Shown piece by piece: positions 1 through 6,681 of a stretch of DNA of 14,461 bases. The notes beneath the pieces were generated by a model that was not told where the DNA came from, did not search any database, and was given only the letters and a program-made list of their open reading frames with translations. The stretch is from Phycisphaerales bacterium UBA2266 (GTDB taxonomy: Bacteria > Planctomycetota > Phycisphaerae > Sedimentisphaerales > Anaerobacaceae). The stretch spans positions 1-14,461 of the forward strand of contig DDXG01000016.1 in the NCBI GenBank assembly GCA_002347125.1. The letters run 5' to 3'. A program made the position numbers and the translations under genes. Every line of letters starts with the position of its first letter. Positions within the stretch are counted from its first letter, which is position 1.

Positions 1-1
1 C

Positions 2-466
2 GCGCACATGCTCGAAGTCTGCCCCACCATTGCCGGTGATAAGCCGACGCTGGAGACCCATCCGCTGGGCATCGGCGGCAAGGCCGATCCGGCCCGGCTG
101 GTCTTCTGTGCCCCGCAAGGCAAGGGGATCAATGTGTCGCTGATGGATATGGGCAACCGATTCAGAATGATAGCGAACCCCTGCCAGGTCGTGGCTCCGA
201 ACGCCGCCTTGCCCAATCTCCCGGTGGCCAGGGTGCTGTGGAAGCCCGAACCGGACCTCAAGACGGCCGCGGCGGCCTGGATACTCGGCGGAGGCGCCCA
301 TCACACGGGCTTCAGCATGGCTTTGACCAAAGAGCACATGGCCGATTTCGCCGAGATTGCCGGGATTGAGTACTTGCTGATCGACGAAGACACGACAATT
401 CCCGGTCTGAAACAGGATGTCCGAATCAACGAGATATACTACGCACTCGCAAATGGACTGAAGTAG
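2..466 (+). CDS. araA: L-arabinose isomerase, C-terminal part (5' end cut by window)
   Basis: This is the last ~154 residues of an L-arabinose isomerase, which converts L-arabinose to L-ribulose in the cytoplasm with a divalent metal, normally Mn2+. The frame is open from the window edge, so the N-terminal ~320 residues lie outside; the first ATG at 8 is internal. Visible family motifs are HMLEVCP (holding the metal-binding Glu that corresponds to E. coli E333), ETHPLGIGGK (metal His, E. coli H350), GNRFRMI, LPVARVLWKPEPDLKTA, and GGGAHHTGFS (metal His, E. coli H450). The end, VRINEIYYAL, matches the family's usual C-terminus. All metal ligands expected in this part are present, so the gene looks intact. 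It is followed 205 bases later by the pentonate operon on the same strand, suggesting a pentose utilisation region, although arabinose isomerisation and xylonate oxidation are separate routes. Family assignment is very sure; exact sugar preference is inferred. Confidence 0.95.
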   Translation, partial: AHMLEVCPTIAGDKPTLETHPLGIGGKADPARLVFCAPQGKGINVSLMDMGNRFRMIANPCQVVAPNAALPNLPVARVLWKPEPDLKTAAAAWILGGGAHHTGFSMALTKEHMADFAEIAGIEYLLIDEDTTIPGLKQDVRINEIYYALANGLK

Positions 467-467
467 T

Positions 468-581
468 ATGGAGCTGCGAGGTTGTATCGCAGTGGTCCTA
501 TTGATTGTCGCGGCCTGCCGGGCGGGTCATCTGTGTACCGCACAGCCGGTCCTTCGAGAGTTGGTTATGGGTCCCGCCTGA
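468..581 (+). CDS. Possible 37-residue ORF resembling a signal peptide
   Basis: An ATG two bases after the araA stop opens a 37-codon frame. The product starts MELRG, followed by a hydrophobic core (CIAVVLLIVAAC) and a short polar stretch with a possible signal-peptidase site near TAQP, then ends at TGA. It looks like a signal peptide with almost no mature protein. It could be a real small exported or membrane peptide translated by coupling to araA, or the 5' remnant of a decayed secreted-protein gene. Against it: no clear Shine-Dalgarno sequence precedes the ATG, and the frame could be open by chance. I do not recognise a family. Confidence 0.25.
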   Translation: MELRGCIAVVLLIVAACRAGHLCTAQPVLRELVMGPA

Positions 582-602
582 TCTCGCGTGAGATCGAGCG
601 GG
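573..602. promoter_or_regulatory. Inverted repeat / hairpin upstream of the transporter gene
   Basis: A perfect palindrome, GATCTC (580-585) GCGT GAGATC (590-595), is flanked by a second complementary pair, CCCGC (573-577) and GCGGG (598-602), with symmetric two-base gaps. As RNA this gives a 30-nt hairpin with 6-bp and 5-bp stems and a 4-nt loop. No T tract follows, so it is not a classic intrinsic terminator. It ends 69 bases before the gntP start, which suits an operator or a leader stem-loop. Function is inferred from symmetry only. Confidence 0.35.
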
Positions 603-671
603 AATATAGCCGCGCCCTTTTCAATCTCCGCCGCGAACCGGACACGCTCTTCTATCGAACGGAGTCGGATC

Positions 672-2009
672 ATGATGATTGTGGTGCTTCTACTTGTGAG
701 TATTCTCTTCATCGTGATTTCCACAACCCGGTTCAATCTCCATGCCTTCCTTGCTTTGATCGTCGCGGCGCTCTTTTTCGGAATATGTTCCGGAATGCCT
801 TTGAAGGAAATCGTCCGCTCCGTTGAACAGGGATTCGGCGAAACGATCGGGAAGATCGGCATCGTGATTATCGCAGGGGCCATCATTGGCGCATTTCTGG
901 ATAAATCCGGAGGCGCTTATGCGCTGGCTGAACGTATTCTGAAAACCATCGGTCGAAAGAACGTGACGCCCGCCATGGCGCTTATCGGCTATATTGTCTC
1001 CATTCCCGTGTTTGCCGATTCAGGCTTCGTGATTCTGTCGCCCCTGAACAAGACACTGACCAAGTGTGCGGGCCTTTCTCTTGCGACCACCGCCATCGCG
1101 CTTTGCCTGGGACTCATGGTGTCCCATACATTGGTCCCACCAACACCCGGGCCGATTGCGGCCGCCGGCATTTTGGAGGCGGATCTCGGATGGGTTATCC
1201 TGATCGGTATCCCCGTGAGTATTCTGACCCTGTTCTTCTGCTGGTTCTGGGCGGCGAAGGTGGCGGGGCGCGTCCGGATCGATCCAAATCCCGAATTGAC
1301 GGAAGAGGAATTCACCGGCCGCCTGAAGGCGGCTCCATCGGCGCTTCACGCCTTCCTTCCGATCCTCGTGCCGATTGTGCTGATCATTCTGAAATCCGTT
1401 GCGGATTATCCCACGCACCCCATGGGTCGGAACGGATTCTACCAGGCCGTCAGCTTCGTCGGCACGCCCTTGGTTGCCCTGTTGATCGGCATCTGTATCG
1501 CCGTCACGCTTCCCAGGCCGTTCGACAGGAGTATGCTCTCCTCATCTGGATGGGTCGGAGAGGGGATGCTTGCGGCCGCCATGATTATGATGATTACGGG
1601 CGCCGGGGGCGCCTTCGGCAGAGTGCTGCAGAACTCCGGCATCGCCGATGTTATCGGCAAGGGCCTGTCGTCGCTCTCGATGGGCCTGTGGCTGCCCTTC
1701 CTGGCCGCCGCGGCAATCCGGGCGGCTCAGGGCTCTTCCACCGTGGCGATCATCACGACCGCCTCGATTGTCGCCCCCATGCTGGCCTCCATGGGGCTGG
1801 ATTCGTCGCTCGGCCGGGCCCTTTCGGTTCTGGCCATCGGCGCAGGGTCCATGGTGGCCTCTCACGCCAATGATAGTTTCTTCTGGGTTGTTACGCAAAT
1901 GAGCGGTATGGACGTAAAGACGGGCTACAAACTCATGACGACCGGTACAACCTGTATGGGCATTTTCGCCTGTCTGATCATTTGGATTACCGGTTGGATA
2001 GTACTATAG
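672..2009 (+). CDS. GntP-family gluconate/aldonate:H+ symporter
   Basis: A 445-residue inner-membrane transporter of the GntP family, whose members import gluconate, other sugar acids or related hydroxy acids with protons; 445 residues is the usual size. The start at ATG 672 gives MMIVVLLLV, the normal first membrane helix, and has GGAG at 661-664 seven bases upstream; an upstream in-frame ATG at 588 would add 28 non-hydrophobic residues and was rejected. Family features are VFADSGFVILSPL, SHTLVPPTPGPIAAA, QGSSTVAIITTAS and the C-terminal GSMVASHANDSFFW, with about a dozen hydrophobic segments. It leads an operon with a dehydratase, a semialdehyde dehydrogenase and a YjhG-type xylonate dehydratase. 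In E. coli the GntP member YjhF also sits beside YjhG, so D-xylonate or another pentonate is the likely substrate. Family certain; substrate inferred from neighbours. Confidence 0.93.
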   Translation: MMIVVLLLVSILFIVISTTRFNLHAFLALIVAALFFGICSGMPLKEIVRSVEQGFGETIGKIGIVIIAGAIIGAFLDKSGGAYALAERILKTIGRKNVTPAMALIGYIVSIPVFADSGFVILSPLNKTLTKCAGLSLATTAIALCLGLMVSHTLVPPTPGPIAAAGILEADLGWVILIGIPVSILTLFFCWFWAAKVAGRVRIDPNPELTEEEFTGRLKAAPSALHAFLPILVPIVLIILKSVADYPTHPMGRNGFYQAVSFVGTPLVALLIGICIAVTLPRPFDRSMLSSSGWVGEGMLAAAMIMMITGAGGAFGRVLQNSGIADVIGKGLSSLSMGLWLPFLAAAAIRAAQGSSTVAIITTASIVAPMLASMGLDSSLGRALSVLAIGAGSMVASHANDSFFWVVTQMSGMDVKTGYKLMTTGTTCMGIFACLIIWITGWIVL

Positions 2010-2045
2010 AACCAAAGAACCAACGAGTGATATACTGGAGCATAT

Positions 2046-2864
2046 ATGGCGATCCTGACCAAACACCGATCAGGGGATTGTGAACGCTGGGCGCTCGATG
2101 GGGGTCTATTGTCGCCCGCGTTTGACTTCAAGCGGCTCTGCCAAATGCATCCCCACGAGGTTCTCCCCTATCTGACTTCTTTTCCAACCGGCGACGAAGC
2201 CGCGGGCGGGTTGCTTGCGCCTGTTGAATATGATCAGGAGGTCTGGGCATGCGGCGTCACCTATTTGCGGAGCCGCGACGCGCGGGAAGCGGAGACCGAT
2301 GTCAAGAACATATACGACAGGGTTTATGAGGCCGAGCGCCCGGAACTGTTCTTCAAGGCCATCGGCTGGAGAGTCCGGGGGACGCATTCGGCGATCCGCA
2401 TCCGAAAAGACAGCCGCTGGAACGTGCCCGAGCCGGAATTGACTCTGCTTATCAACCGCTTCGGCGAAATCCTCGGATATTGCGTGGGAAACGATGTCTC
2501 CTCCCGGGATATCGAGGCGGCCAATCCGCTCTACCTTCCGCAGGCCAAGGTCTATGACGGGTCGTGCGCCATCGGGCCGGGAATCTGTCTGACGCACGCC
2601 AAGCAGATGCGGAATCTCACCATTGAGCTGGTCATCGAGAGAAACGGCAAAGTCATCTTCAAGGGAGACACCAGCACTTCACAAATCAAACGCTCCTTGG
2701 AAGAACTGGCGTCCTATCTGACCATGGAGATGACGTTCCCCTTCGGTGTCTTTCTCCTCACCGGAACGGGTATCATTCCGGATGAAGCGTTCTCATTATC
2801 GGCGGGCGACCGGGTGGTCATTGCGATTGACGGACTGGTACTGGAAAACCGGGTTGAATCATAG
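2046..2864 (+). CDS. FAH-family 2-keto-3-deoxy-pentonate dehydratase
   Basis: A 272-residue cytoplasmic enzyme of the fumarylacetoacetate hydrolase family. In this context it should dehydrate 2-keto-3-deoxy-D-xylonate (or -arabinonate) to 2-ketoglutarate semialdehyde, as Caulobacter XylX and Sulfolobus D-KDA dehydratase do. The catalytic FAH fold spans about residues 60-272. Likely Mg2+ ligands are E129 and E131 in PEPEL and D150 in GNDVSSRD; this E-x-E-18-D spacing matches what I recall for the Sulfolobus enzyme. K168, the YDGSCAIGP segment and the C-terminal TGTGIIP loop are also family features. The ATG has TGGAG at 2036-2040 five bases upstream, and the gene starts 36 bases after gntP, so the two are surely cotranscribed. 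Neighbouring semialdehyde dehydrogenase and xylonate dehydratase genes support the dehydratase role over hydrolase functions of the same fold. Family sure; exact stereochemistry of the substrate unknown. Confidence 0.88.
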   Translation: MAILTKHRSGDCERWALDGGLLSPAFDFKRLCQMHPHEVLPYLTSFPTGDEAAGGLLAPVEYDQEVWACGVTYLRSRDAREAETDVKNIYDRVYEAERPELFFKAIGWRVRGTHSAIRIRKDSRWNVPEPELTLLINRFGEILGYCVGNDVSSRDIEAANPLYLPQAKVYDGSCAIGPGICLTHAKQMRNLTIELVIERNGKVIFKGDTSTSQIKRSLEELASYLTMEMTFPFGVFLLTGTGIIPDEAFSLSAGDRVVIAIDGLVLENRVES

Positions 2865-2920
2865 GCGGCGGGTATGCGCGAACGCATTATAGACTACTTC
2901 ATAACTGTCACCATCAAGAC

Positions 2921-2990
2921 TGTCACCCTGAGCGAAGCGAAGGGTCTGGACGTCGAATGCGAGAGATGCTTCGCTTCGCTCAGCATGACA
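2921..2990. repeat. REP-like palindromic element (AGCGAAGCGAAG family)
   Basis: Two 27-base arms, 2921-2947 and 2964-2990, are inverted copies with four mismatches around a 16-base centre. The core AGCGAAGCGAAG (2931-2942) is exactly complementary to CTTCGCTTCGCT (2969-2980). Each arm can also fold alone: ACCCT/AGGGT in the left and ATGCT/AGCAT in the right, and the four mismatches between arms preserve both small stems. Elements with this TGAGCGAAGCGAAG core are scattered widely through many environmental bacterial genomes. It lies in the 161-base gap between two operon genes, whose other gaps are 36 and 23 bases, so it is probably an insertion; it may also form an mRNA stem-loop. Confidence 0.75.
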
Positions 2991-2993
2991 CCT

Positions 2994-3009
2994 GCTGTCT
3001 TGAGACAGC
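2994..3009 (+). promoter_or_regulatory. Small hairpin just before the semialdehyde dehydrogenase ribosome binding site
   Basis: GCTGTCT (2994-3000) and AGACAGC (3003-3009) form a perfect 7-bp inverted repeat with two central bases (6 bp with a realistic 4-base loop). It ends five bases before the AGGAG (3015-3019) that precedes the ATG at 3026. The CCT at 2991-2993 could also pair with AGG at 3015-3017 across a bulge, covering part of the ribosome binding site. It could modulate translation or stabilise the downstream mRNA; this is inferred from base pairing alone. Confidence 0.3.
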
Positions 3010-3025
3010 CTGTCAGGAGAAAAGT

Positions 3026-4609
3026 ATGACCTATCAGAGAGTCCTCATTGCCGGACAATGGCGGGATCCCAAAAAGGCGGCGGGCTTTTTCCATGCGGTG
3101 AATCCTGCAAACAAGCAGCCGCTTCCCGAGGTGTACCCCGTTTCGGGTGAGGACGACACGGATGAGGCGATCTCCGCCGGGAAACAAGCCGCCGTTGAAC
3201 TGAGACGGGCGCCCGCCGACAAGATTGCACGGTTTCTGGAATTGTTCGCCGAGAAGATCGAAGCCCATGCGGACATACTGGTTACTGCGGCCAACCTGGA
3301 AACCGCTTTGCCCAAAGAACCCAGACTGAAAAACGGAGAGCTTCCCCGCACCACGGATCAGCTTCGAAAAGCCGCGAAAGCCGCACGCGAATTGAGCTGG
3401 TGCCGTGCAACGATCGAAACGTCCGTGAATATACGCAGCATGATGGGGCCTCTCGACGGCCCGGTTTCAATCTTCGGGCCGAACAATTTCCCGTTCGCGT
3501 TCAACTCCGCGGCCGGGGGCGATTTTGCCGCCGCCATCGCCGCGGGCAATCCGGTGATCGCCAAGGCCAATACCGGCCATCCCGGAACGACACTCGCTTT
3601 TGCCCGTCTGGCATTTGAAGCTCTCAGGGAAACAGGGCTTCCCCCCGCGACGGTCCAGATGCTCTACCGTATACCCCCTGAACTTGGACTAAGACTGGTC
3701 TCTCATCCGCATATCGGCGCTTCGGCCTTTACCGGCAGCAAGGCGGCCGGGCTTCGTCTCAAAGCCGCCGCCGACAAGGCCGGCAAACCGATCTACCTTG
3801 AGATGTCCAGTGTGAATCCGGTGTTTATCCTGCCCGGGGCCGTTGAGGAGCGTTCGGATGAAATCGCCGCGGAACTGTTCGCGTCGTGCGCGTTGGGCGC
3901 CGGCCAGTTCTGCACGAATCCGGGGTTAATCGTCCTTCAAAAGGGCGACCGAGCTGAACGGTTCATCCATACACTGGCCGAGGCCTTTGCCGGCAACCGG
4001 CCGGGGATCCTGCTCTCGGCCGGAGGGCTGGATAGTGTTCTGGAAGCGGTCGAGATTCTCAAGTCCGCCGGGGCGGTATTGATGGTCGGCGGCAAGGAAG
4101 CGGAGGGTGAAGGCTACAGGTTCGCCAACACGCTGCTTCGGGTGGACGCAAAGACGTTTATCGGTAATCCCCGTGACCTTCAGACCGAGGCCTTTGCAAC
4201 CGCCAGTCTGATTGTGGTCGCCGATGATACCAGGCAAATGAAGGAGGTTGCATCCGTTCTTGAGGGGAATCTGACCGGCTGCGTCTATTCCCATACGCAG
4301 GGCAAGGATGACGGGGCCTACGCGGCGCTCGAGCCCGAATTGCGGACGAAGGTCGGCCGACTGCTGAACGACAAGGCTCCCACCGGCGTAGCGGTGGTCG
4401 CTTCCATGAATCACGGTGGCCCCTACCCGGCGACTGGGCATCCCGGATTTACGGCCGTGGGACTGCCTGCATCCATGCTTCGTTTCGCGGCTCTTAACTG
4501 CTATGACAACGTCCGCCCCCACAGGCTGCCGATCGAGCTTCAGGACAAGAACCCGACCGGGTCCATGTGGCGGATGATCGACGGCCAATGGACACAAAGG
4601 GATGTTTAG
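3026..4609 (+). CDS. 2-ketoglutarate semialdehyde dehydrogenase (2,5-dioxovalerate dehydrogenase)
   Basis: A 527-residue aldehyde dehydrogenase that should oxidise 2-ketoglutarate semialdehyde to 2-oxoglutarate with NAD(P)+, the last step of the oxidative pentose route. Its length and sequence style match the ~525-residue KGSADH branch rather than ordinary ~480-residue ALDHs. Key residues visible are N154 in FGPNNFPF (oxyanion site), K180 in IAKAN (cofactor), the FTGS turn at 235-238, E259 in LEMSSVNP (general base) and the catalytic cysteine C296 in GQFCTNPG. The start at 3026 has AGGAG at 3015-3019 six bases upstream; an in-frame ATG at 2957 would begin inside the palindromic repeat and was rejected. 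The next gene follows after 23 bases. An alternative role on another semialdehyde is possible, but the FAH dehydratase and xylonate dehydratase neighbours make the assignment strong. Confidence 0.92.
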   Translation: MTYQRVLIAGQWRDPKKAAGFFHAVNPANKQPLPEVYPVSGEDDTDEAISAGKQAAVELRRAPADKIARFLELFAEKIEAHADILVTAANLETALPKEPRLKNGELPRTTDQLRKAAKAARELSWCRATIETSVNIRSMMGPLDGPVSIFGPNNFPFAFNSAAGGDFAAAIAAGNPVIAKANTGHPGTTLAFARLAFEALRETGLPPATVQMLYRIPPELGLRLVSHPHIGASAFTGSKAAGLRLKAAADKAGKPIYLEMSSVNPVFILPGAVEERSDEIAAELFASCALGAGQFCTNPGLIVLQKGDRAERFIHTLAEAFAGNRPGILLSAGGLDSVLEAVEILKSAGAVLMVGGKEAEGEGYRFANTLLRVDAKTFIGNPRDLQTEAFATASLIVVADDTRQMKEVASVLEGNLTGCVYSHTQGKDDGAYAALEPELRTKVGRLLNDKAPTGVAVVASMNHGGPYPATGHPGFTAVGLPASMLRFAALNCYDNVRPHRLPIELQDKNPTGSMWRMIDGQWTQRDV

Positions 4610-4632
4610 TTGTTGGAAATCAGGAATAACTC

Positions 4633-6609
4633 ATGGCTGACAGCAAGTCTCCAACGTTCGACCAGATCGTCGGAAATGACCGGACCGTCCGGACCATGCG
4701 GACCTGCGGAGCCGGTCCCAAGGGGAAGCTCCCTTTGACGGACGAGGTGCTCCGAAACGCCCCCAGCGGCGACTTGTTCGGGATGACCCAGGACGCGGGC
4801 ATGGGGTGGAATCCCGAAGATACCGATCTCGACCCGTATCTGATCCTCAGTACGTTGGGCGGACTGCGCGCGGACGATGGGCATCCCGTTGCACTGGGCT
4901 ACCACACGGGCCATTGGGAGATCGGTCTGCTTGTCAACGAGGCCGCCAGGACTCTGAGAGAACAAGGGGTGCTCCCCTTCGCCGGATTCTGCAGCGATCC
5001 CTGCGACGGCCGCACCCAGGGGACGGCAGGCATGTATGACAGCCTGCCCTATCGCAATGACGCCGCCATCGTGATGCGCAGGCTGATTCGTTCGTTGCCG
5101 CGAAGGAAAGGCGTAATGGGCGTAGCCACATGCGACAAGGGCCTTCCCGCGATGATGATGGCCCTGGCCGGCAGCGGGGATCTGCCCGGGATCATTGTCC
5201 CTGGCGGCGCCATGCTGCCGACAAGAGACGCCGAGGATACGGGCAGGATACAATCCCTGGGAGCCCGTTTCGCGCATCGGCTGATCGATCGGGATTATGC
5301 GGCTGAAATGGGATGCCGTAGTTGCGGATCGGCGGGCGGCGGATGCCATTTTCTCGGCACGGCCGCCTCGTCCCAGGTGGTTGCCGAGGCGCTCGGCATG
5401 GCCCTTCCGCACAGTGCCCTGTCTCCCTCAGGCGAAGAAATCTGGATCGACATGGCACGTCGGTCCGCACTGGCGCTGCTGAATCTCTCCAGGAGCAGCA
5501 TTCCTCTCCGGAAGATAGTGACACAGGAATCCCTTGAGAACGCCATGCTCGTGTTCGCGGCGTTCGGCGGGTCCACCAATATGTTGCTTCATATTCCGGC
5601 CGTTGCGCACGCGGCCGGCTTGACACTGCCCGCCCTGGAGGACTGGACCCGGATCAACAGAAGGGTGCCGCGCCTGGTCGATGCGCTGCCGAACGGACCC
5701 AGGGACTTCCCCACGGTTCACGTCTTTGCGGCCGGCGGCGTGCCAGAGGTCATGTTGCACCTGCGCCAGATGGGTCTGCTCAATACGAGCGTCCTGACGG
5801 CAACCGGAAGGACCTTGGACGATAATCTGAACTGGTGGGAACAGAGCGAAAGGCGCAGGGCCGCGAAGGCCAGGTTGCGGAAACTGGAAGACATCGATCC
5901 TGCGGATGTGATCATGGATCCGGACGCCGCTCGGAAAGCGGGCTTGGCCGGTACGCTGGTATTCCCTTCGGGCAATATAGCGCCTCAGGGATCCGTAATC
6001 AAAGCCACATCCATCGATCCAAGTATAATTGACGAAGACGATGTTTACAGGCACACTTCCCGGGCAAGGGTATTTGTTTCTGAAACAGATGCCATAAAAG
6101 CGATAAAAGGCCTGGTGGATTCTCCGATTCAATGCGGGGATGTTGTTGTCTTGATCGGCTGCGGCCCACTGGGTACCGGCATGGAGGAGACCTATCAGCT
6201 CACTTCCGCCCTGAAACACATTCCCTGGGGAAAACACGTGCCGGTTATCACGGATGCACGTTTCTCCGGCGTATCCACGGGCGCCTGCATCGGCCACGTC
6301 GGACCCGAAGCGCTTGCGGGAGGACCTATCGGCAGACTGCGGGACGGAGACCTGATTGAGATCATAATCGACCGGACAAACCTGACCGGCTGCGTTCGGT
6401 TCGTCGGAGAAGGCGATCAACGGTTCACGCCGGACCGGGCGGCTGAAGTGCTGAAGGCCCGGCCTTTGCATCCGGATCTGAAACCCGGCGAACATCTTCC
6501 CGACGATACCCGCCTTTGGGCGGCTCTCCAGAACGTTAGCGGTGGAACCTGGGCGGGCTGCATCTTTGATGTGGATAGGATTGTCGAGATACTGGATTCC
6601 TGTGTATAA
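4633..6609 (+). CDS. yjhG: D-xylonate dehydratase, YjhG/YagF type (IlvD/Edd family)
   Basis: A 658-residue Fe-S dehydratase that removes water from D-xylonate to give 2-keto-3-deoxy-D-xylonate, the first step after import. It resembles E. coli YjhG/YagF almost end to end: PSGDLFGMTQDAGMGW, SDPCDGRTQGTAGM, SLPYRNDAAIVMRRLIRSLP, AFGGSTNMLLHIPAVAH, NLNWWEQSERR, GPLGTGMEETYQ and FSGVSTGACIGHVGPEAL all have close counterparts. Probable cluster cysteines are C124 (DPCDG), C167 (TCDKG, beside K169) and C238 (GGGCHF). The length equals the YjhG/YagF group and exceeds the ~575-residue arabonate/xylonate dehydratases of proteobacterial Weimberg operons. The ATG has AGGAA at 4622-4626 six bases upstream. 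It is the last gene of the operon and converges with the phosphatase gene. Activity on related pentonates cannot be excluded. Confidence 0.95.
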   Translation: MADSKSPTFDQIVGNDRTVRTMRTCGAGPKGKLPLTDEVLRNAPSGDLFGMTQDAGMGWNPEDTDLDPYLILSTLGGLRADDGHPVALGYHTGHWEIGLLVNEAARTLREQGVLPFAGFCSDPCDGRTQGTAGMYDSLPYRNDAAIVMRRLIRSLPRRKGVMGVATCDKGLPAMMMALAGSGDLPGIIVPGGAMLPTRDAEDTGRIQSLGARFAHRLIDRDYAAEMGCRSCGSAGGGCHFLGTAASSQVVAEALGMALPHSALSPSGEEIWIDMARRSALALLNLSRSSIPLRKIVTQESLENAMLVFAAFGGSTNMLLHIPAVAHAAGLTLPALEDWTRINRRVPRLVDALPNGPRDFPTVHVFAAGGVPEVMLHLRQMGLLNTSVLTATGRTLDDNLNWWEQSERRRAAKARLRKLEDIDPADVIMDPDAARKAGLAGTLVFPSGNIAPQGSVIKATSIDPSIIDEDDVYRHTSRARVFVSETDAIKAIKGLVDSPIQCGDVVVLIGCGPLGTGMEETYQLTSALKHIPWGKHVPVITDARFSGVSTGACIGHVGPEALAGGPIGRLRDGDLIEIIIDRTNLTGCVRFVGEGDQRFTPDRAAEVLKARPLHPDLKPGEHLPDDTRLWAALQNVSGGTWAGCIFDVDRIVEILDSCV

Positions 6610-6613
6610 TACT

Positions 6614-6635
6614 TCCGGTCCTCCGGATCACCGGA
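6614..6635. terminator. Weak inverted repeat between convergent genes
   Basis: TCCGGT (6614-6619) and ACCGGA (6630-6635) could form a 6-bp stem with a 10-base loop in the 72-base gap between the convergent xylonate dehydratase and phosphatase genes. The location suits a bidirectional terminator, but no T tract follows on either strand, so the call is weak. Confidence 0.25.
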
Positions 6636-6681
6636 CAAGGGGGTGGGCGCCGTAAAGACCGTCGTTGACCGATGTGCCGCG

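Noticed and set aside
482..826. 114-codon plus-strand frame before and into the transporter gene
   Set aside because: Overlaps the transporter start in another frame, is Arg/Ser-rich and has no motif.
1064..1873. 269-codon plus-strand frame inside the transporter gene
   Set aside because: Arg/Gly-rich, overlaps the clear GntP frame completely and has no family features.
4606..6495. Long minus-strand open frames (268 and 355 codons) opposite the xylonate dehydratase gene
   Set aside because: They mirror a strongly conserved gene in GC-rich DNA; products are rich in Arg, Gly and Pro with no recognisable motif.
6614..6635. Strong intrinsic terminator between the convergent genes
   Set aside because: Only a 6-bp stem with a 10-base loop and no T tract, so it is kept as a weak candidate rather than a firm terminator.
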